The notes under the pieces: model-generated
Told to the model about the DNA's origin: nothing
The model's database searches: none
What the model saw: the letters and a program-made list of their open reading frames with translations, nothing else
Source: Crossaster papposus
Lineage: Eukaryota; Echinodermata; Asteroidea; Velatida; Solasteridae
Length of the DNA stretch: 64,000 bases
Direction: 5' to 3'
Assembly (NCBI GenBank): GCA_037893245.1
Contig: JBAIAA010000028.1
Location: 744,001-808,000, forward strand
Part shown: piece after piece, positions 20,389-31,239 of the stretch
How positions within the stretch are numbered: position 1 is the stretch's first letter
Layout of the letters: each line of letters starts with the position of its first letter
Made by a program: the position numbers and the translations under genes

Positions 20389-21165
20389 CTGAAACGCAAA
20401 AGAAACTTATCACCTTTTAAACCTTTAAATAGCAACAATATCATTGCGTGTAGTAATGTGTGAACTTATTTATGGACAAAGGTGTCTGATGGTCATCTGA
20501 ACCTTCAATGGTCGCTTCATGGCACAGCTGTTGAACAGTCAGAGATTAGCCAAAGGGTATGGGATGATTGTTATAAGCTGCACGGAATGTCTTGATGTTG
20601 GTTTTAAAAAGGCCAGTGCAAAATGGGCATTTCAAGCAACATGCCACGATTGTCAAGGGATCAACGGCAGCGTGCCCTTTCAAGCTGCAAGGCGGACTGA
20701 GCTACCGTGAGGTGGCACGTCATCTTGGCTGTTCACACCAGACGATATCGGCCCTGGTGGGCAGAAAACCCCTCCACAACCTAGCATTTGGCAGACCTCG
20801 ATCAGGGAGGCCGAGAGTCATCACTGCAAGGCAGGACAGGCAGATGGTCCTAAGTCACCTGCGGGATCAATTTTGTCCAGCATCCCGGGCTGCAGCAGAA
20901 ACTCCGGGGCGTGCAAATCCACGGATCTCTAATGATACTGCGCGAAGACGACTGCATGACTATAGTCTTATTGCCAGAAGACCATACAGAGGCGCCGTGT
21001 TGACGGCTGTCCATCGCCGTAACCGACAGAGATGGTGCCAGCAGCATCAGCGGTGGACCTTGGCGCACTTGATCATCCTGATGAGCGTGAGCGTGTCTGG
21101 AGAAGAACTGGCGAGCGATATGCCGATTGTTGCGTGCGGCAAACCGACAGGTTTGCCAACGAGAT
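20389..21165 (+). mobile_element. Tc1/mariner element, 5' part only
   Basis: Starts after TA with CTGAAACGCAAAAGAAACTTA, the same end as the element at 44285-45748. The plus-strand frame from about 20592 encodes a helix-turn-helix N-terminus (SYREVARHLGCSHQTISALV) and GRPRSGRPRVIT, then RRPYRGAVLTAVHRRNR. The first catalytic region is damaged and the second half, including the DNACPH and SPDLNPIE motifs, is absent. The break coincides with the start of the BEL/Pao fossil. Confidence 0.8.
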
Positions 21166-23760
21166 AGAGCCAATCGACCCAGCACGCCCCATATGCACAG
21201 CGATTGGACCTTGGATGGGTCATTGTCGGTGATGTCTGTTTGGTGACGGACTCTTCAAGAAAGATGAAATATCAGTCTACAAGACCGATCTTCTGTACCA
21301 CACAGGACGCCCGCAAGCACTGTTTTCGAGCCATGTCGAAGCTCCATCCAAGTTTGTGACCTCTACGAACGTAGCGTCAGCCAGCCAACAGTTCCTGGTC
21401 TTTTTTATTTGGGAGAAGACGCAATCCGTCTCTCGAGAGAAGAGGCATAGTTCTTGAGTTTGATGAAGTCTAAAAGGTGACTCAATGAAGATGGTTAGTG
21501 GCAAGCCCCACTTCCTTTCAGACCAACAAGACCAAAGCTGCCCAAGAACAGGGAGATGGCACGGAAAAGAGCCAAGTCCCTCCATGCAAGCCTATGTAAA
21601 GATCCCAAGAAAAAGGAACACTTAGTTACCTTCATGAAAGGAATCATTGACAAAGGACACGCAGATAAGGCATCGCCCGTTGCAGATGATGTAGAATGCT
21701 GGTATCTTCCGCTGTTTGGGGTTTATCGCCCCAACAAGCCTGACAAGATAAGGGGAGTATTCGACTCTTCAGCATCATTTGAAGGGCTGTCTCTGAACCA
21801 AGTCCTCCTCAAAGGTTCCGACCTTGCCAACAATCTGTTAGGGGTTCTGTTGAGGTTCAGAACTGGGCGAGTTGCGGTGTGCGCTGACATTGAAAGCATG
21901 TTCTACTGCTTCAAAGTGCCTCCAGAACAGAGAGACTATTTGAGGTTCTTCTGGTATGAAGACAGCGTGTTTGGCCAGAAGATGATTGAATACCGCATGT
22001 GTGTATATGTGTTCGGTAACAAGCCTTCCGCTCCAGTTGCAAATTACGGGCTCCGTGCTATCGTGGAGGACGCTGACCCAGACGTGAAAGAGTTCGTACA
22101 GAGGATGTGGATGACGTGCGGTCTTAAGTCATGCGACGACCCCCAAACGGCTGTGTCACTGTTGAAACGCACCTAGAAATCCCTGATGGAAGGAGGCAAG
22201 GTCAGAATACACAAAATCGCCTCAAACAGCCAGCTGATTCTGAGTGAGTCCCGCAAAGAGGACATTGCCAAAAATATTGCCGAGCTTGACATCGACGGAA
22301 GTGATGTACCTCTGCAAAGAAGACTGGAATGGAAACTGCATGATGATGTATTCACATTCTCCCGACACTATGAAGAAAGGCCCTTCACTAAGCGTGGTGT
22401 CTTAGCAGTCATTAACAGTTTGATCCTCTAGGATTTCTTTCCCCAGTCTTGTTAAAAGGGAGAGTCTTAATACTTCGCCATATGCTCGCAGTTAGTGTGG
22501 ACTGGGACGATCCACTGCATGCCGGCCAGCTTTCGCAATGAATGGGAGGCGTGGAAGGCAGGCTTGGGGAAATTGTTCACGCTGCAGGTACCGCGTGCAT
22601 ACTCTACCAGCATGCAAATTTACATACTCGATGAAAATGTACATGTGTTTTGTGACGCATCTGAACAGGCAGTTGCAGCAGTGGTGTACCTATACACACT
22701 ACCACTCATCAAGGCAGTCAAGTTGGATTTGTACTTGGGAAGTCTCGCATCGCACCAAAACAGGGCTATACAATCCCTCGTCTTGAATTGTGTTCTGCTG
22801 TCCTGGCAATTGAATTAGCTAAGACTATTATGTCAAGGGATCTTGACTTCTCCCCTGATAGCTTCAATTATCACTTGGATAGCAAGGTGGTTTTAGGATA
22901 CACCAATAACACCACAAGAAAGTTCAACACCTTTGTGGCAAATCGGGTCGATAAGATTCTGCAGTTCAGCACCCCTCAGCAATGGGACTATGTGGCATCG
23001 GAGAATAACCCTCGGCAGATCAAGGGACAAGATGCATGGAGGGTTCTAAACTTCCTAGTTGTCCGTGGTTGACGGGTCCCAAGCAGTGGCATAACAGAGA
23101 CGTTGGGTCCGAAAGTCCCTTGAGCTTTCCCCTTATTGAACCAGAACCAGGCAAGGAACTGAGACGTGATGAGGGGATTAGAGTCAAGAAGACAGAGGTG
23201 AGTCGTGCAAGCCTGTCCACGAGGGCCGAATAGTTCTCAAGTTTGATGTCTTTCATCCAAGTGTTGATGCTATTGACCCATATTGTGCGATGTTTCAAGG
23301 GCGCACAGGCTTCATGTCTCTGCAAGGGATGGCACCACTGTTTTATGAGATAGGCGGTTGAAGTTTCAGGTAGAGAGAACAGTTCTTCAGTCTCCAGGAG
23401 AAGCACTACCAGCGCGAGATAACTTGTCTCAAGCAACACAGACCCTTACCCAAGGATTCTGCGCTATTGGACGTCAACGCAGTTATGAATGAAGATGGCC
23501 TAATCTGTGTAGGTGGGCGTCTGAAGAACTGCAATATTCCTGTGAAGCTCAAACACCCCGTAATTTTACCAGGGAGTTGCCATGTTGCCTCTCTACTTGT
23601 GCTACACTTTCACATTGATATCCATCATCAGGGAAGGCATTTGACAGAAGGTGCAATAAGGGAAGCAGGGTTCTGGATCACCGGTTGTAAAAGACTTATG
23701 TCATCTGTCATTCATCACTGTGTTCCGTGCAGACATGACTATTTCTTTCTTTTTCTCACT
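21165..23760 (+). mobile_element. BEL/Pao LTR retrotransposon fossil
   Basis: Plus-strand order: a stretch with GWVIVGDVCL (about 21205), reverse transcriptase (about 21560-22180; landmarks CWYLPLFGVYRPNKPDKIRG, FDSSASFEGLSLNQVLLKG, DIESMFYCF and FGNKPSAPVA), an RNase H-like region (about 22490-23040) and the zinc-binding start of an integrase (about 23460-23740; landmark HIDIHHQGRHLTEGAIR). No LTRs are recognised. It is plainly broken, with at least five interruptions, and looks old. It abuts a truncated Tc1 element. Confidence 0.8.
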
Positions 23761-23764
23761 TTCC

Positions 23765-24209
23765 AAATAAGTCCTTTTCGCTGCAGACCGTGGCAACTCC
23801 CGTGTGGGAAAATATGCGACACACGACGACACTCGACCAGGCATTAGTAGTTTATAGTACAACATCGGTTGTATTCGCCTTCGCCGCGCTGGTCGCGTTG
23901 TGGCATTAATTTTCATACACCAATTTCATATTATTTACACTTGTCAGACTTTTATATTAATTCACCAGGTACTTCTTCACACACACAATTGCGGTTTCTG
24001 AAGCTGTGCCATCGGCTGAAGCTTGAATGATGCTGCTCTCCATTTGGCGAGAAAATTTGACCCACGCACGGCTCATGCAAAACAGGGGACCGCCATCATC
24101 ACCGACATCACATATTAAATTTACAATATCACATATCACATATTTCTTTACGTAAAATGCATCCCTTTCCTCTAGTCGTCTGAGAGTGTAAGCACTACAA
24201 CGGTGAGAC
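23765..24209. other. intergenic, possible upstream region of the next mini-gene
   Basis: No repeat or conserved frame recognised. The stretch directly before the ATG at 24210 would be the leader if the two-exon frame is real. Confidence 0.3.
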
Positions 24210-24489
24210 ATGGAGGCTCGTATTGACGACCCACGTTCAAAAGTAAGTTAGTTTTGTTTTGTTTTGTTTTGTTTTGAATTATTGGGTACAAATTAAATAA
24301 CATCATTATCTCTTCATGAAAACTTGTCAGGGTATCATTTTTTCATTTGGGAGATCATTAAAATGTTTTTGTTTTTGTTTTTTTGTTTTTTCAAACAAAC
24401 AGGAGAGAAACTTCGTTATACTTTTGAGATTGACCAGACAGACCTCACTCAAACCGTTCAAAGTTGTTGAGTTTTTGCCTGACATTTAA
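24210..24489 (+). CDS. possible two-exon small protein, unknown
   Basis: ATG at 24210 opens MEARIDDPRSK, followed directly by GTAAGT (24243). An acceptor AAACAG at 24397-24402 leads, in the same phase, to ERNFVILLRLTRQTSLKPF and on to PDI and a TAA at 24487. Splice sites and phase agree, but the product would be only 39 residues, has no homologue known to me, and could be the remnant of a longer gene interrupted by the neighbouring transposons. Confidence 0.25.
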
Positions 24490-25256
24490 AAAAATTCTGA
24501 TTAAATGCACGTTTTGTACAAAACTGTACATTATGTAATAGTGCAAGATATCGTACTGTTATCGCTCAATTAATGCATAAGTATAGTTTATTAGTTTATT
24601 AATTTCTTAATATTTTTGTTTTGTCTTTCTTAACCTTTATGAATATTATGATTATTACTAGTTTGGCTGAATATATACTGGGCCTGCCCAGCCTAGCAAT
24701 ATATATTATTCCAACGAGAAATGTTTTGAAATATCCAGTACAGGGGGGGGGGGGGGGGGAGGGGCGGAAGGGGTGTTGCGCAATCATTTACAATCGCAGT
24801 TTGGGTACACTCCATTTAAAAAAAAGGTGATGACCATTAAACATAAATACAAAATCCATGTATACTGTTAAAATTCTCTGAAACAGCACTGAAAACATAA
24901 TAGTTTATATTGAAAGAGTATTTTCAATTGCTGAGGTGCGTAGTTTGAAATAAAATGTGTAAAAATATTACCGACAATTTTTTCCGTTGGTTTATTGCAG
25001 CAGCTAACGTGTATGAATGGGTCCAGGTGGGAATTTCGTTACAAAACGTCTCCCCTAAAACGGCTACAAATATGGACATAATGTGAAAAAAATTATCGTT
25101 CATCCTCTGATTTTATTCCACTAACGTAATAATTAGGAATAGATCTTTCATTCCTGAAAGTTAAATAAAAATCCCTCGGTACATCCTCTAGATATTTGCC
25201 TTTTTTTTTAATTTAAAAAATAAAATGGTTTCTGCCAATTCTCAAACGCGAAAGTT
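24490..25256. other. intergenic, AT-rich
   Basis: Contains a poly(G) run near 24745-24760. No gene or repeat recognised. It forms the left flank of the large transposon, ending with its target site TAC (25257-25259). Confidence 0.5.
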
Positions 25257-25259
25257 TAC

Positions 25260-25600
25260 TAGACTGGGTCAATTTTCCAAAAAAATCAACCCTGAAGGCA
25301 AATTGTGTTAATTTATGGCATACAAGCTTTTTAGGGGTATTGAGGGGTGCTGAACTCAAATTTGCTGTATGCCAAGCTCAAAAATGTCCCATAATGCCTC
25401 AAAATTCAAAAATCCAAGATGGCCGCCACTGTTGAGTTAAAATGTATTTATGTGCATATCTTGTTTACCTAACAAGGTAGAAACTTAAATTAAATTTCCT
25501 TTTTTAGGTAATCACGTATGGGGAATCCAATGCCATAAACAGTTTGAGAATAAAATGTGAAGAAATTGATTTAAACTAATATTTAATGCAAAAAAATATG
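25260..25600 (+). repeat. left terminal inverted repeat
   Basis: Complementary to 31240-31589. It includes GGGGTATTGAGGGGTGCTGA, the CCAAGATGGCCGCC motif and AACAAGGTAGAAACTTAAAT. The outer 30 bp are less well conserved between the arms than the inner part. The motif pair CCAAGATGGC...GGTAGAAA also occurs in the ends of the element at 50652-52956. Confidence 0.85.
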
Positions 25601-25604
25601 TTTT

Positions 25605-26252
25605 TTGTTGAAGATTAATAATAAATCAAAACGATAATATTCAGCAGGTTAATCCTATGTATCCAGGGATGATTTACTTACCTTTCAGGTGTCTTTCTTT
25701 GCAAATAATTATGTTCAGGAATAATGTACTTACTAACTTTGCAATTCTTTTTACATTGCAAATTGTTGAATTGCGGATAATTGTATCAAATACGCCGTAA
25801 TAAAGTAGTTGATGTTAATGTGATGGACCAGAACACCACCATAATTGTTGTTCATTAAAGTTCATTCCACACTTTCACCCGCTGACCTCCGTTATTACTT
25901 ACCGCTTTATTTGTAATGTTTATTTACTAACCAAGGTTTAGCGCCCTCACACTCACAGACGCATAAGCATCCACAGAGGACTCAACCCAAACATGTCTAT
26001 TGTTTCTCTCCATGGTTCTGGTAAATACATGTTTATTATTGTCCTACTGTTCAACCAGTGCATAACACATTAATATGGAATAATTTATTGTTATTTCATC
26101 AAGTATCTTGTGGTTTTCTGTTTTATAAAACATGTAGTTTAGATTGATTTGTATAACTTTGTATAACTTAGTATTAGATTGTATTACTAAAGGTGGTATT
26201 ACCAACTCTTTTTATTGTAGGTCTGAATTAATCTATCATCAGTAACAGAAAA
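25605..26252 (+). promoter_or_regulatory. leader region of the transposase gene, possible 5' UTR intron
   Basis: An AT-rich leader between the left repeat and the ATG. A candidate donor GTAAAT at 26021 (after CATGGTTCTG) and acceptor TTTTTATTGTAG at 26209-26220 would remove an intron. Splicing them in the frame of the ATG at 25994 meets a stop, so a UTR intron is more likely than an extra coding exon. No clear TATA box is claimed. Confidence 0.35.
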
Positions 26253-29200
26253 ATGGCTGAAAGCACAGACCGTACTCGAAAAAGACCAGTGTCACTGGAT
26301 CTACAATTATGCATCATATGCCAGAAGGAAACTAACCAAAAGCTCATGACTGTCAGCAGTGATGGTCTCCAGTCAGTTGATACTATTAGGCAACTCCGGT
26401 CAAAATTAAACAATGACAATTTCCGAGAGGCAACCGATCGACTTACTGGGATATTTCGTACAGACTCACCTCCACCATTCTTGTGGCATAAGGACTGCCG
26501 GTCTAGTTACATGAGTAAATGTAAAGTTGAAAGATTAAGGAGTGCTGGGTTGAAAGAAATGAACGACCAATGTTCGTCTGCATCCAGATCAACTCATCTG
26601 CAAATTGTTAGTTTACGGAGCAAAACACCACAGATAGATTGGAGGCAGTGTATCTTTTGTCAACATGATCAAAAAGAAACGCTTCATCTCATACAAGAAA
26701 TGAAAGTCAGCAGAAGAATATTGGAAGCAGCGAAGTATGACCAAATCTTAAGAGTTCAACTAGCTTGCGTACATGGTCTTACTGCTGCAGATGGGACATA
26801 TCACAGAAGTTGCATCGTCCAGTTCGAACGTAAGACCAAACGCATAGCAAATATATCACCCCAGAGCTCAGATATTACGTTAGCCTGGCTTTGCCAAGAA
26901 CTTGAACAATCAGCAGAGCAAGGTGATATACTGGATCTCATAAATGTGTGGGACAGGTACTGCACAATAGCTAGTAACGCTCAGATAGATATACCACCTT
27001 CATTTCTCAGTCGGAGGAACACATTCAAGGACAAAATAGCCGACCGTCTTGAGGGCATATTTGAAGTTGTTGTACTGCATGATCAGCCTAGAAATGAGCC
27101 TCGTACTGTATTGGTTCCAACCAAATTCCGGCATATTCCAGTATCAGCAATGGTGAAAGAAGGCACCACCGATAAAGTCATCCCTTCATTGGAACAAGAA
27201 GATACTGATACATTCTTGACCATGGTTCACGTGGCATTGCAAATCCGTGGTGACATGTTGTCACATCCCAAGCCAGAAGGGATAGACATCAGCGAAGACA
27301 GGGCAATAAACAGCATACCTGATAGCCTGTACATGTTTCTGAACTTGTTACTAGGTGGTCAGCGTCTACTGGAGGAGGATGAACTGGACGAGGATAAGAA
27401 TGAAGCCAGACGGCGGCTTAGAATCATCAGCATTGCTCAGGATCTTATGTACACAGCCAATGGAGACAAGTTCCTCACTCCGAAGCATATAGGATTGGCC
27501 AGTTCCCTTCATCAAGCTACACGTTCGAAAGAGCTGGTGAACATGTTTCACAAGGCAGGTCATGTCATGAGTTATCGAGATGTAATCAAACTTGACACTG
27601 CGCTGGCAAAGAAGACATTAGAAACCATAGATGACGATGGTGCCGTTGTTCCCCAAAATCTAGTAAGGGGACGCTACGTCCATTTCTCCACGGACAACGT
27701 AGACATTAATGAGTACACTCTGGATGGAAAAGGAACCTTCCATGCCACTCAAGTGGCTGCCTGGCAACGTGGTCCTCCTGAAGATGATATCCTCAGTGGG
27801 ATAGATATTTCTAAGACAGGATCATTCCAAATCCCTGAGGCGATGACTGACATCATACCTGCATCAAACAGAGGAATTAAGGAGCGTCCATTCAGCGGTT
27901 TGATCGCAGCCGATTGTTTTACACAGTCATCTGAGGAATGTCTTTCAGCACAGAATGCGCACGCAACTGACATGGCCTTCATCATATCCCGGTCATCCCA
28001 CAAACCAATGCCTTCCTGGACATTTTACAATCAAAAGGCAAGCACAGTTAAACCTGAGAAAACTACAGTTGGGTACCTACCTATCATACAGAATCCTGCA
28101 TCTGAACTCGAAACTTTGAACACAGTTGTCAAGCGAGTGCTTCATGTGGCCAAATCGATGGAACAAAAGCATGTCGTACTGACAGTGGACGAGGCGCTTT
28201 ACCCAAAGCTGCTTGAATTGAAGTGGTCAGTAGAAGAGTACAAGGACGTGCTTATACCTTGCCTCGGAGGACTTCACATTGCCATGAACTTTCTTGGTGT
28301 AATAGGGCGACACATGAGTGAGTCTGGCCTGAGTGAGCTATGGGTAGGGTGTGATCTTTTGGGATCCAATGCTGCGCAGAATGTCATGAAAGGAAAGGGG
28401 TACGCACGTGCCGTCAGGACACATAAACTTACCCTTCAGGCCCTTTGGCAACTACTCCTCCCACGGCTTTATACGTACCTAGATGGAGTTGATGTTACAC
28501 TGAGAGACGAACTCTCAAATGTCTGCACAACCATAGACGCCGACCACATTGCACAGATGGTCGACAAACTGACAACCGACAGATTTCAGCAGCCCATGAA
28601 AGAGTTCCCGGCAGCTCTTGCAGTTGATGACCCGAATGCTGAATTCTGGTGGAACTATATGACTATGGTCAGCATCCTACTCTGCTTCACAAGAGCGCAA
28701 CGTGATGGATCTTGGGATCTCCACCTATATGCCTTCAAGCGTATGCTGCCATTCCTCTTCAGGTACGATCATGTTAACTACGCCAGGTGGGGTACTGTAT
28801 ACTTGGCTGAGATGTCGGCTCTCCCACCAGAAGTCCTCCGTGAGTTTCAAGAAGGCAACTTTGTAGTAAAACGCAGCGATCGACGCTTCAATCAGGTTTC
28901 GGCCGACCAAAGTACGGAATGGCTAAATGCTACAGGAAAAAAGAGTGGAGGCTTAGTAGGTATCACGAGAATAGCATCCGCACTCAGTAGATGGACATTG
29001 TCATACAATCTGAGAACAGTTATAGCTTCTCAGACAAAAACATTGCTGAGCCTGACAATGGACGATGAAGACGATGAGTACACACACAATGAGTGCACGA
29101 TAAGCAGGATGGAGAAAGACGACTCTGATGAAGGCAGCCTTGTTGTATCAATGGAACAGCATGGCTTGTTTCAAGATGGCAGTGGCAAATTGAAGAACAT

Positions 29201-30872
29201 AATCACCAAGGATGTGGTCACGTCTGTGATTCAAGAATCTCTGCTTAGTGCGGAACACCTCGGACGGGCGCAAATGAAAGTCTTTGTAAACAAACGTCTG
29301 TGTGAACCTCCAGAAAGTAAACAGCACCTGGATCTAAAATCACCCATTCAAAAAAATAACGCCAAGACATTTGCCTCTTTGTACGAAGTCGTGAAACCTT
29401 CCAAAAGCAAGCAAAACACTATCAAAGTGGACAGGAATATTCTACAAAGGCTTTTAACAGCTTATAAAGCAGGGCGTGAGGTAAACCTAGAAAACATCCT
29501 CCAGCATGAACTCATGACCATCCCACTATCTTTGGCCACAACCAGTGGTAGTCTACATTCTACCAACAAGTCTGTGTTAGCAAACATTCTGACACAAGAA
29601 GTCCAAACTCCAGCAAATGTTACACTCGATCAGCCCAGCTGCCTGCTTATTGATGGCCAAGCACTCGTGATGGCAGTTGGAAAGCCGCCTGACATTAAAA
29701 CGTTCGGAGACTATGCCAACACATTTGCTAACACTGTGTTCAAGATGGGAGCAGAATACCAGAGGATCGACGTAGTCTTCGACAGGTACCAAGGAGAATC
29801 AATCAAAGCAGGTACAAGGACCAAACGGAAGCAGCGCCACCGACCGGTACGTCGTGTAATAGAAAATGAATCATCAGTTCCTCTCCCGTCAGACTGGTCT
29901 AGCTTTATGGCTCTCGAGGAAAATAAAGCAGATCTCGCACTACTACTTTCAAACCACCTGATTGAACACAGCCCGACAGATAAACCAGTGGTTGTAGTAG
30001 CTGGTGGGTTCGCCGAAGCGACCACTGTCAAGTCATCTGATCCAGATCTTGAAGTCTCCTCTCTGAGGGCTGACCACGAAGAAGCTGATACCCGGCTGAT
30101 TTTGCACTGCATCCATGCTCATATGGAAACGATAGTTGTGTCAGTACGTGATACAGATGTGCTTCTTTTACTTCTAGCACACTATGACAGAATGGGATGT
30201 ACATCTCTCTACATGAAAGCCGGGACATCGAAGGCTCCAAAGTATTTACCAGTTCATGAAATTCGAAATTTGTTATCTCCTGATCTAGTGGACACACTTC
30301 TTGCCTTCCATGCTGTAACCGGCTGTGATAGTGTTTCTCAGTTTAGTTGCCACGGAAAGAAAACAGCCTGGAAGGTGTTCGAGCAACATCACACTGATCT
30401 GATTGGTCTTGGCAAAGGCCCTCTCACAAAAAACATCGCTATATCAACAGAAAAATTCATTTGTAAGATATATGGCGTGCCCAAAGTAGATACATGCAAC
30501 AAAGCACGAGTCAAGTTGTTTTGTATTGGTCGTGCACAAGAGACTCTGCCACCAACCTCAGATGCAGCAACGTTTCACATCATGCGTTCACACTATCAAG
30601 CAAGTGTCTGGAATCAAGCACACCTGCCATATCCTGATCTTCCTCCAGTGACCGAAATGGGATGGATGCACTTGGACGGTCAGTTAGTGCCACGGCTACT
30701 CTCTCTGCCACCTATCCCTAAAGCTTGCAGGGAGATCACCTCATGTGGTTGTACAAAGGGATGCCTTAGCTTGCGCTGCAGCTGCAGGAAAGTTCGCATG
30801 AAATGCATCGAGGCGTGCAACTGCAGGAAACTTGACGACAACTGCCGGAACACTCATGACGACCAGGAATGA
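26253..30872 (+). CDS. Academ-like transposase with zinc fingers, RNase H-like core, FEN/XPG-type nuclease and CXC domain (1539 aa)
   Basis: One uninterrupted frame. Residues 20-82: first zinc-binding module (C20-x2-C23, H79-x2-C82). Residues 133-187: second module (C133-x2-C136, H184-x2-C187). Residues about 470-960: transposase core of the type DNVDINEYTLDGKGTFH (D481/D484), LTVDEALYPK (D646), YARWGTVYLAEM (W846) and ADQSTEW (D885, E889); which acids are catalytic is inferred. Residues about 1125-1420: FEN/XPG-like nuclease with D1134 (LIDGQAL), D1177 (VVFDRYQGESIKAGTR), E1276/E1277 and D1279 (HEEADTRL), D1300 and D1302 (RDTDVLL), and D1359 (TGCDSVSQF), a spacing close to that of FEN1. Residues 1498-1531: tesmin/TSO1-like CXC cysteines. 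It likely binds and cuts the element's ends in the nucleus. The start is the first ATG after the possible leader acceptor. Confidence 0.9.
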   Translation: MAESTDRTRKRPVSLDLQLCIICQKETNQKLMTVSSDGLQSVDTIRQLRSKLNNDNFREATDRLTGIFRTDSPPPFLWHKDCRSSYMSKCKVERLRSAGLKEMNDQCSSASRSTHLQIVSLRSKTPQIDWRQCIFCQHDQKETLHLIQEMKVSRRILEAAKYDQILRVQLACVHGLTAADGTYHRSCIVQFERKTKRIANISPQSSDITLAWLCQELEQSAEQGDILDLINVWDRYCTIASNAQIDIPPSFLSRRNTFKDKIADRLEGIFEVVVLHDQPRNEPRTVLVPTKFRHIPVSAMVKEGTTDKVIPSLEQEDTDTFLTMVHVALQIRGDMLSHPKPEGIDISEDRAINSIPDSLYMFLNLLLGGQRLLEEDELDEDKNEARRRLRIISIAQDLMYTANGDKFLTPKHIGLASSLHQATRSKELVNMFHKAGHVMSYRDVIKLDTALAKKTLETIDDDGAVVPQNLVRGRYVHFSTDNVDINEYTLDGKGTFHATQVAAWQRGPPEDDILSGIDISKTGSFQIPEAMTDIIPASNRGIKERPFSGLIAADCFTQSSEECLSAQNAHATDMAFIISRSSHKPMPSWTFYNQKASTVKPEKTTVGYLPIIQNPASELETLNTVVKRVLHVAKSMEQKHVVLTVDEALYPKLLELKWSVEEYKDVLIPCLGGLHIAMNFLGVIGRHMSESGLSELWVGCDLLGSNAAQNVMKGKGYARAVRTHKLTLQALWQLLLPRLYTYLDGVDVTLRDELSNVCTTIDADHIAQMVDKLTTDRFQQPMKEFPAALAVDDPNAEFWWNYMTMVSILLCFTRAQRDGSWDLHLYAFKRMLPFLFRYDHVNYARWGTVYLAEMSALPPEVLREFQEGNFVVKRSDRRFNQVSADQSTEWLNATGKKSGGLVGITRIASALSRWTLSYNLRTVIASQTKTLLSLTMDDEDDEYTHNECTISRMEKDDSDEGSLVVSMEQHGLFQDGSGKLKNIITKDVVTSVIQESLLSAEHLGRAQMKVFVNKRLCEPPESKQHLDLKSPIQKNNAKTFASLYEVVKPSKSKQNTIKVDRNILQRLLTAYKAGREVNLENILQHELMTIPLSLATTSGSLHSTNKSVLANILTQEVQTPANVTLDQPSCLLIDGQALVMAVGKPPDIKTFGDYANTFANTVFKMGAEYQRIDVVFDRYQGESIKAGTRTKRKQRHRPVRRVIENESSVPLPSDWSSFMALEENKADLALLLSNHLIEHSPTDKPVVVVAGGFAEATTVKSSDPDLEVSSLRADHEEADTRLILHCIHAHMETIVVSVRDTDVLLLLLAHYDRMGCTSLYMKAGTSKAPKYLPVHEIRNLLSPDLVDTLLAFHAVTGCDSVSQFSCHGKKTAWKVFEQHHTDLIGLGKGPLTKNIAISTEKFICKIYGVPKVDTCNKARVKLFCIGRAQETLPPTSDAATFHIMRSHYQASVWNQAHLPYPDLPPVTEMGWMHLDGQLVPRLLSLPPIPKACREITSCGCTKGCLSLRCSCRKVRMKCIEACNCRKLDDNCRNTHDDQE

Positions 30873-30980
30873 GTACACGTGTGCACATCTACATCTACTG
30901 CAGATATGGTAAACTCATGTAAATTACGTACAATTAAATTCTTGTCATTGCTGTCATTTTACAAACAAATTGCTTGTCAA

Positions 30981-31042
30981 ATGTTGGCTTAGGTAGAAGT
31001 GTGTGTCAGTGTTACTCGAGTATACCTTTGCTAAGCCAACAT
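30981..31042. terminator. 12-bp stem hairpin downstream of the transposase
   Basis: ATGTTGGCTTAG and CTAAGCCAACAT are perfect complements separated by 38 nt. Its position 100 nt after the stop suggests a 3' UTR structure. A role in termination is only a guess, and AT-rich candidates for polyadenylation nearby are weak. Confidence 0.3.
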
Positions 31043-31239
31043 GGGTATTGCATCCATGAAGTTTTCCACTTACTTTAAACCAAATGTAATATGCCCTTTT
31101 AACCAACAAAAGGATGGTCTGTTTATTTGGTTTTTTTGTTTAGATGATCTTCCTGTCAAGCGGTCTATGTTCCTAGTGGGGAAGGAGAGCGATGAGCGTG
31201 CAGATCTTATTCGGTCGAAAAATTAGTAATCTTAAAAAG

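Noticed and set aside
26253-30872. Host single-exon gene rather than transposase
   Set aside because: The long flanking inverted repeats and TAC duplication enclose it exactly, and a non-autonomous relative exists.
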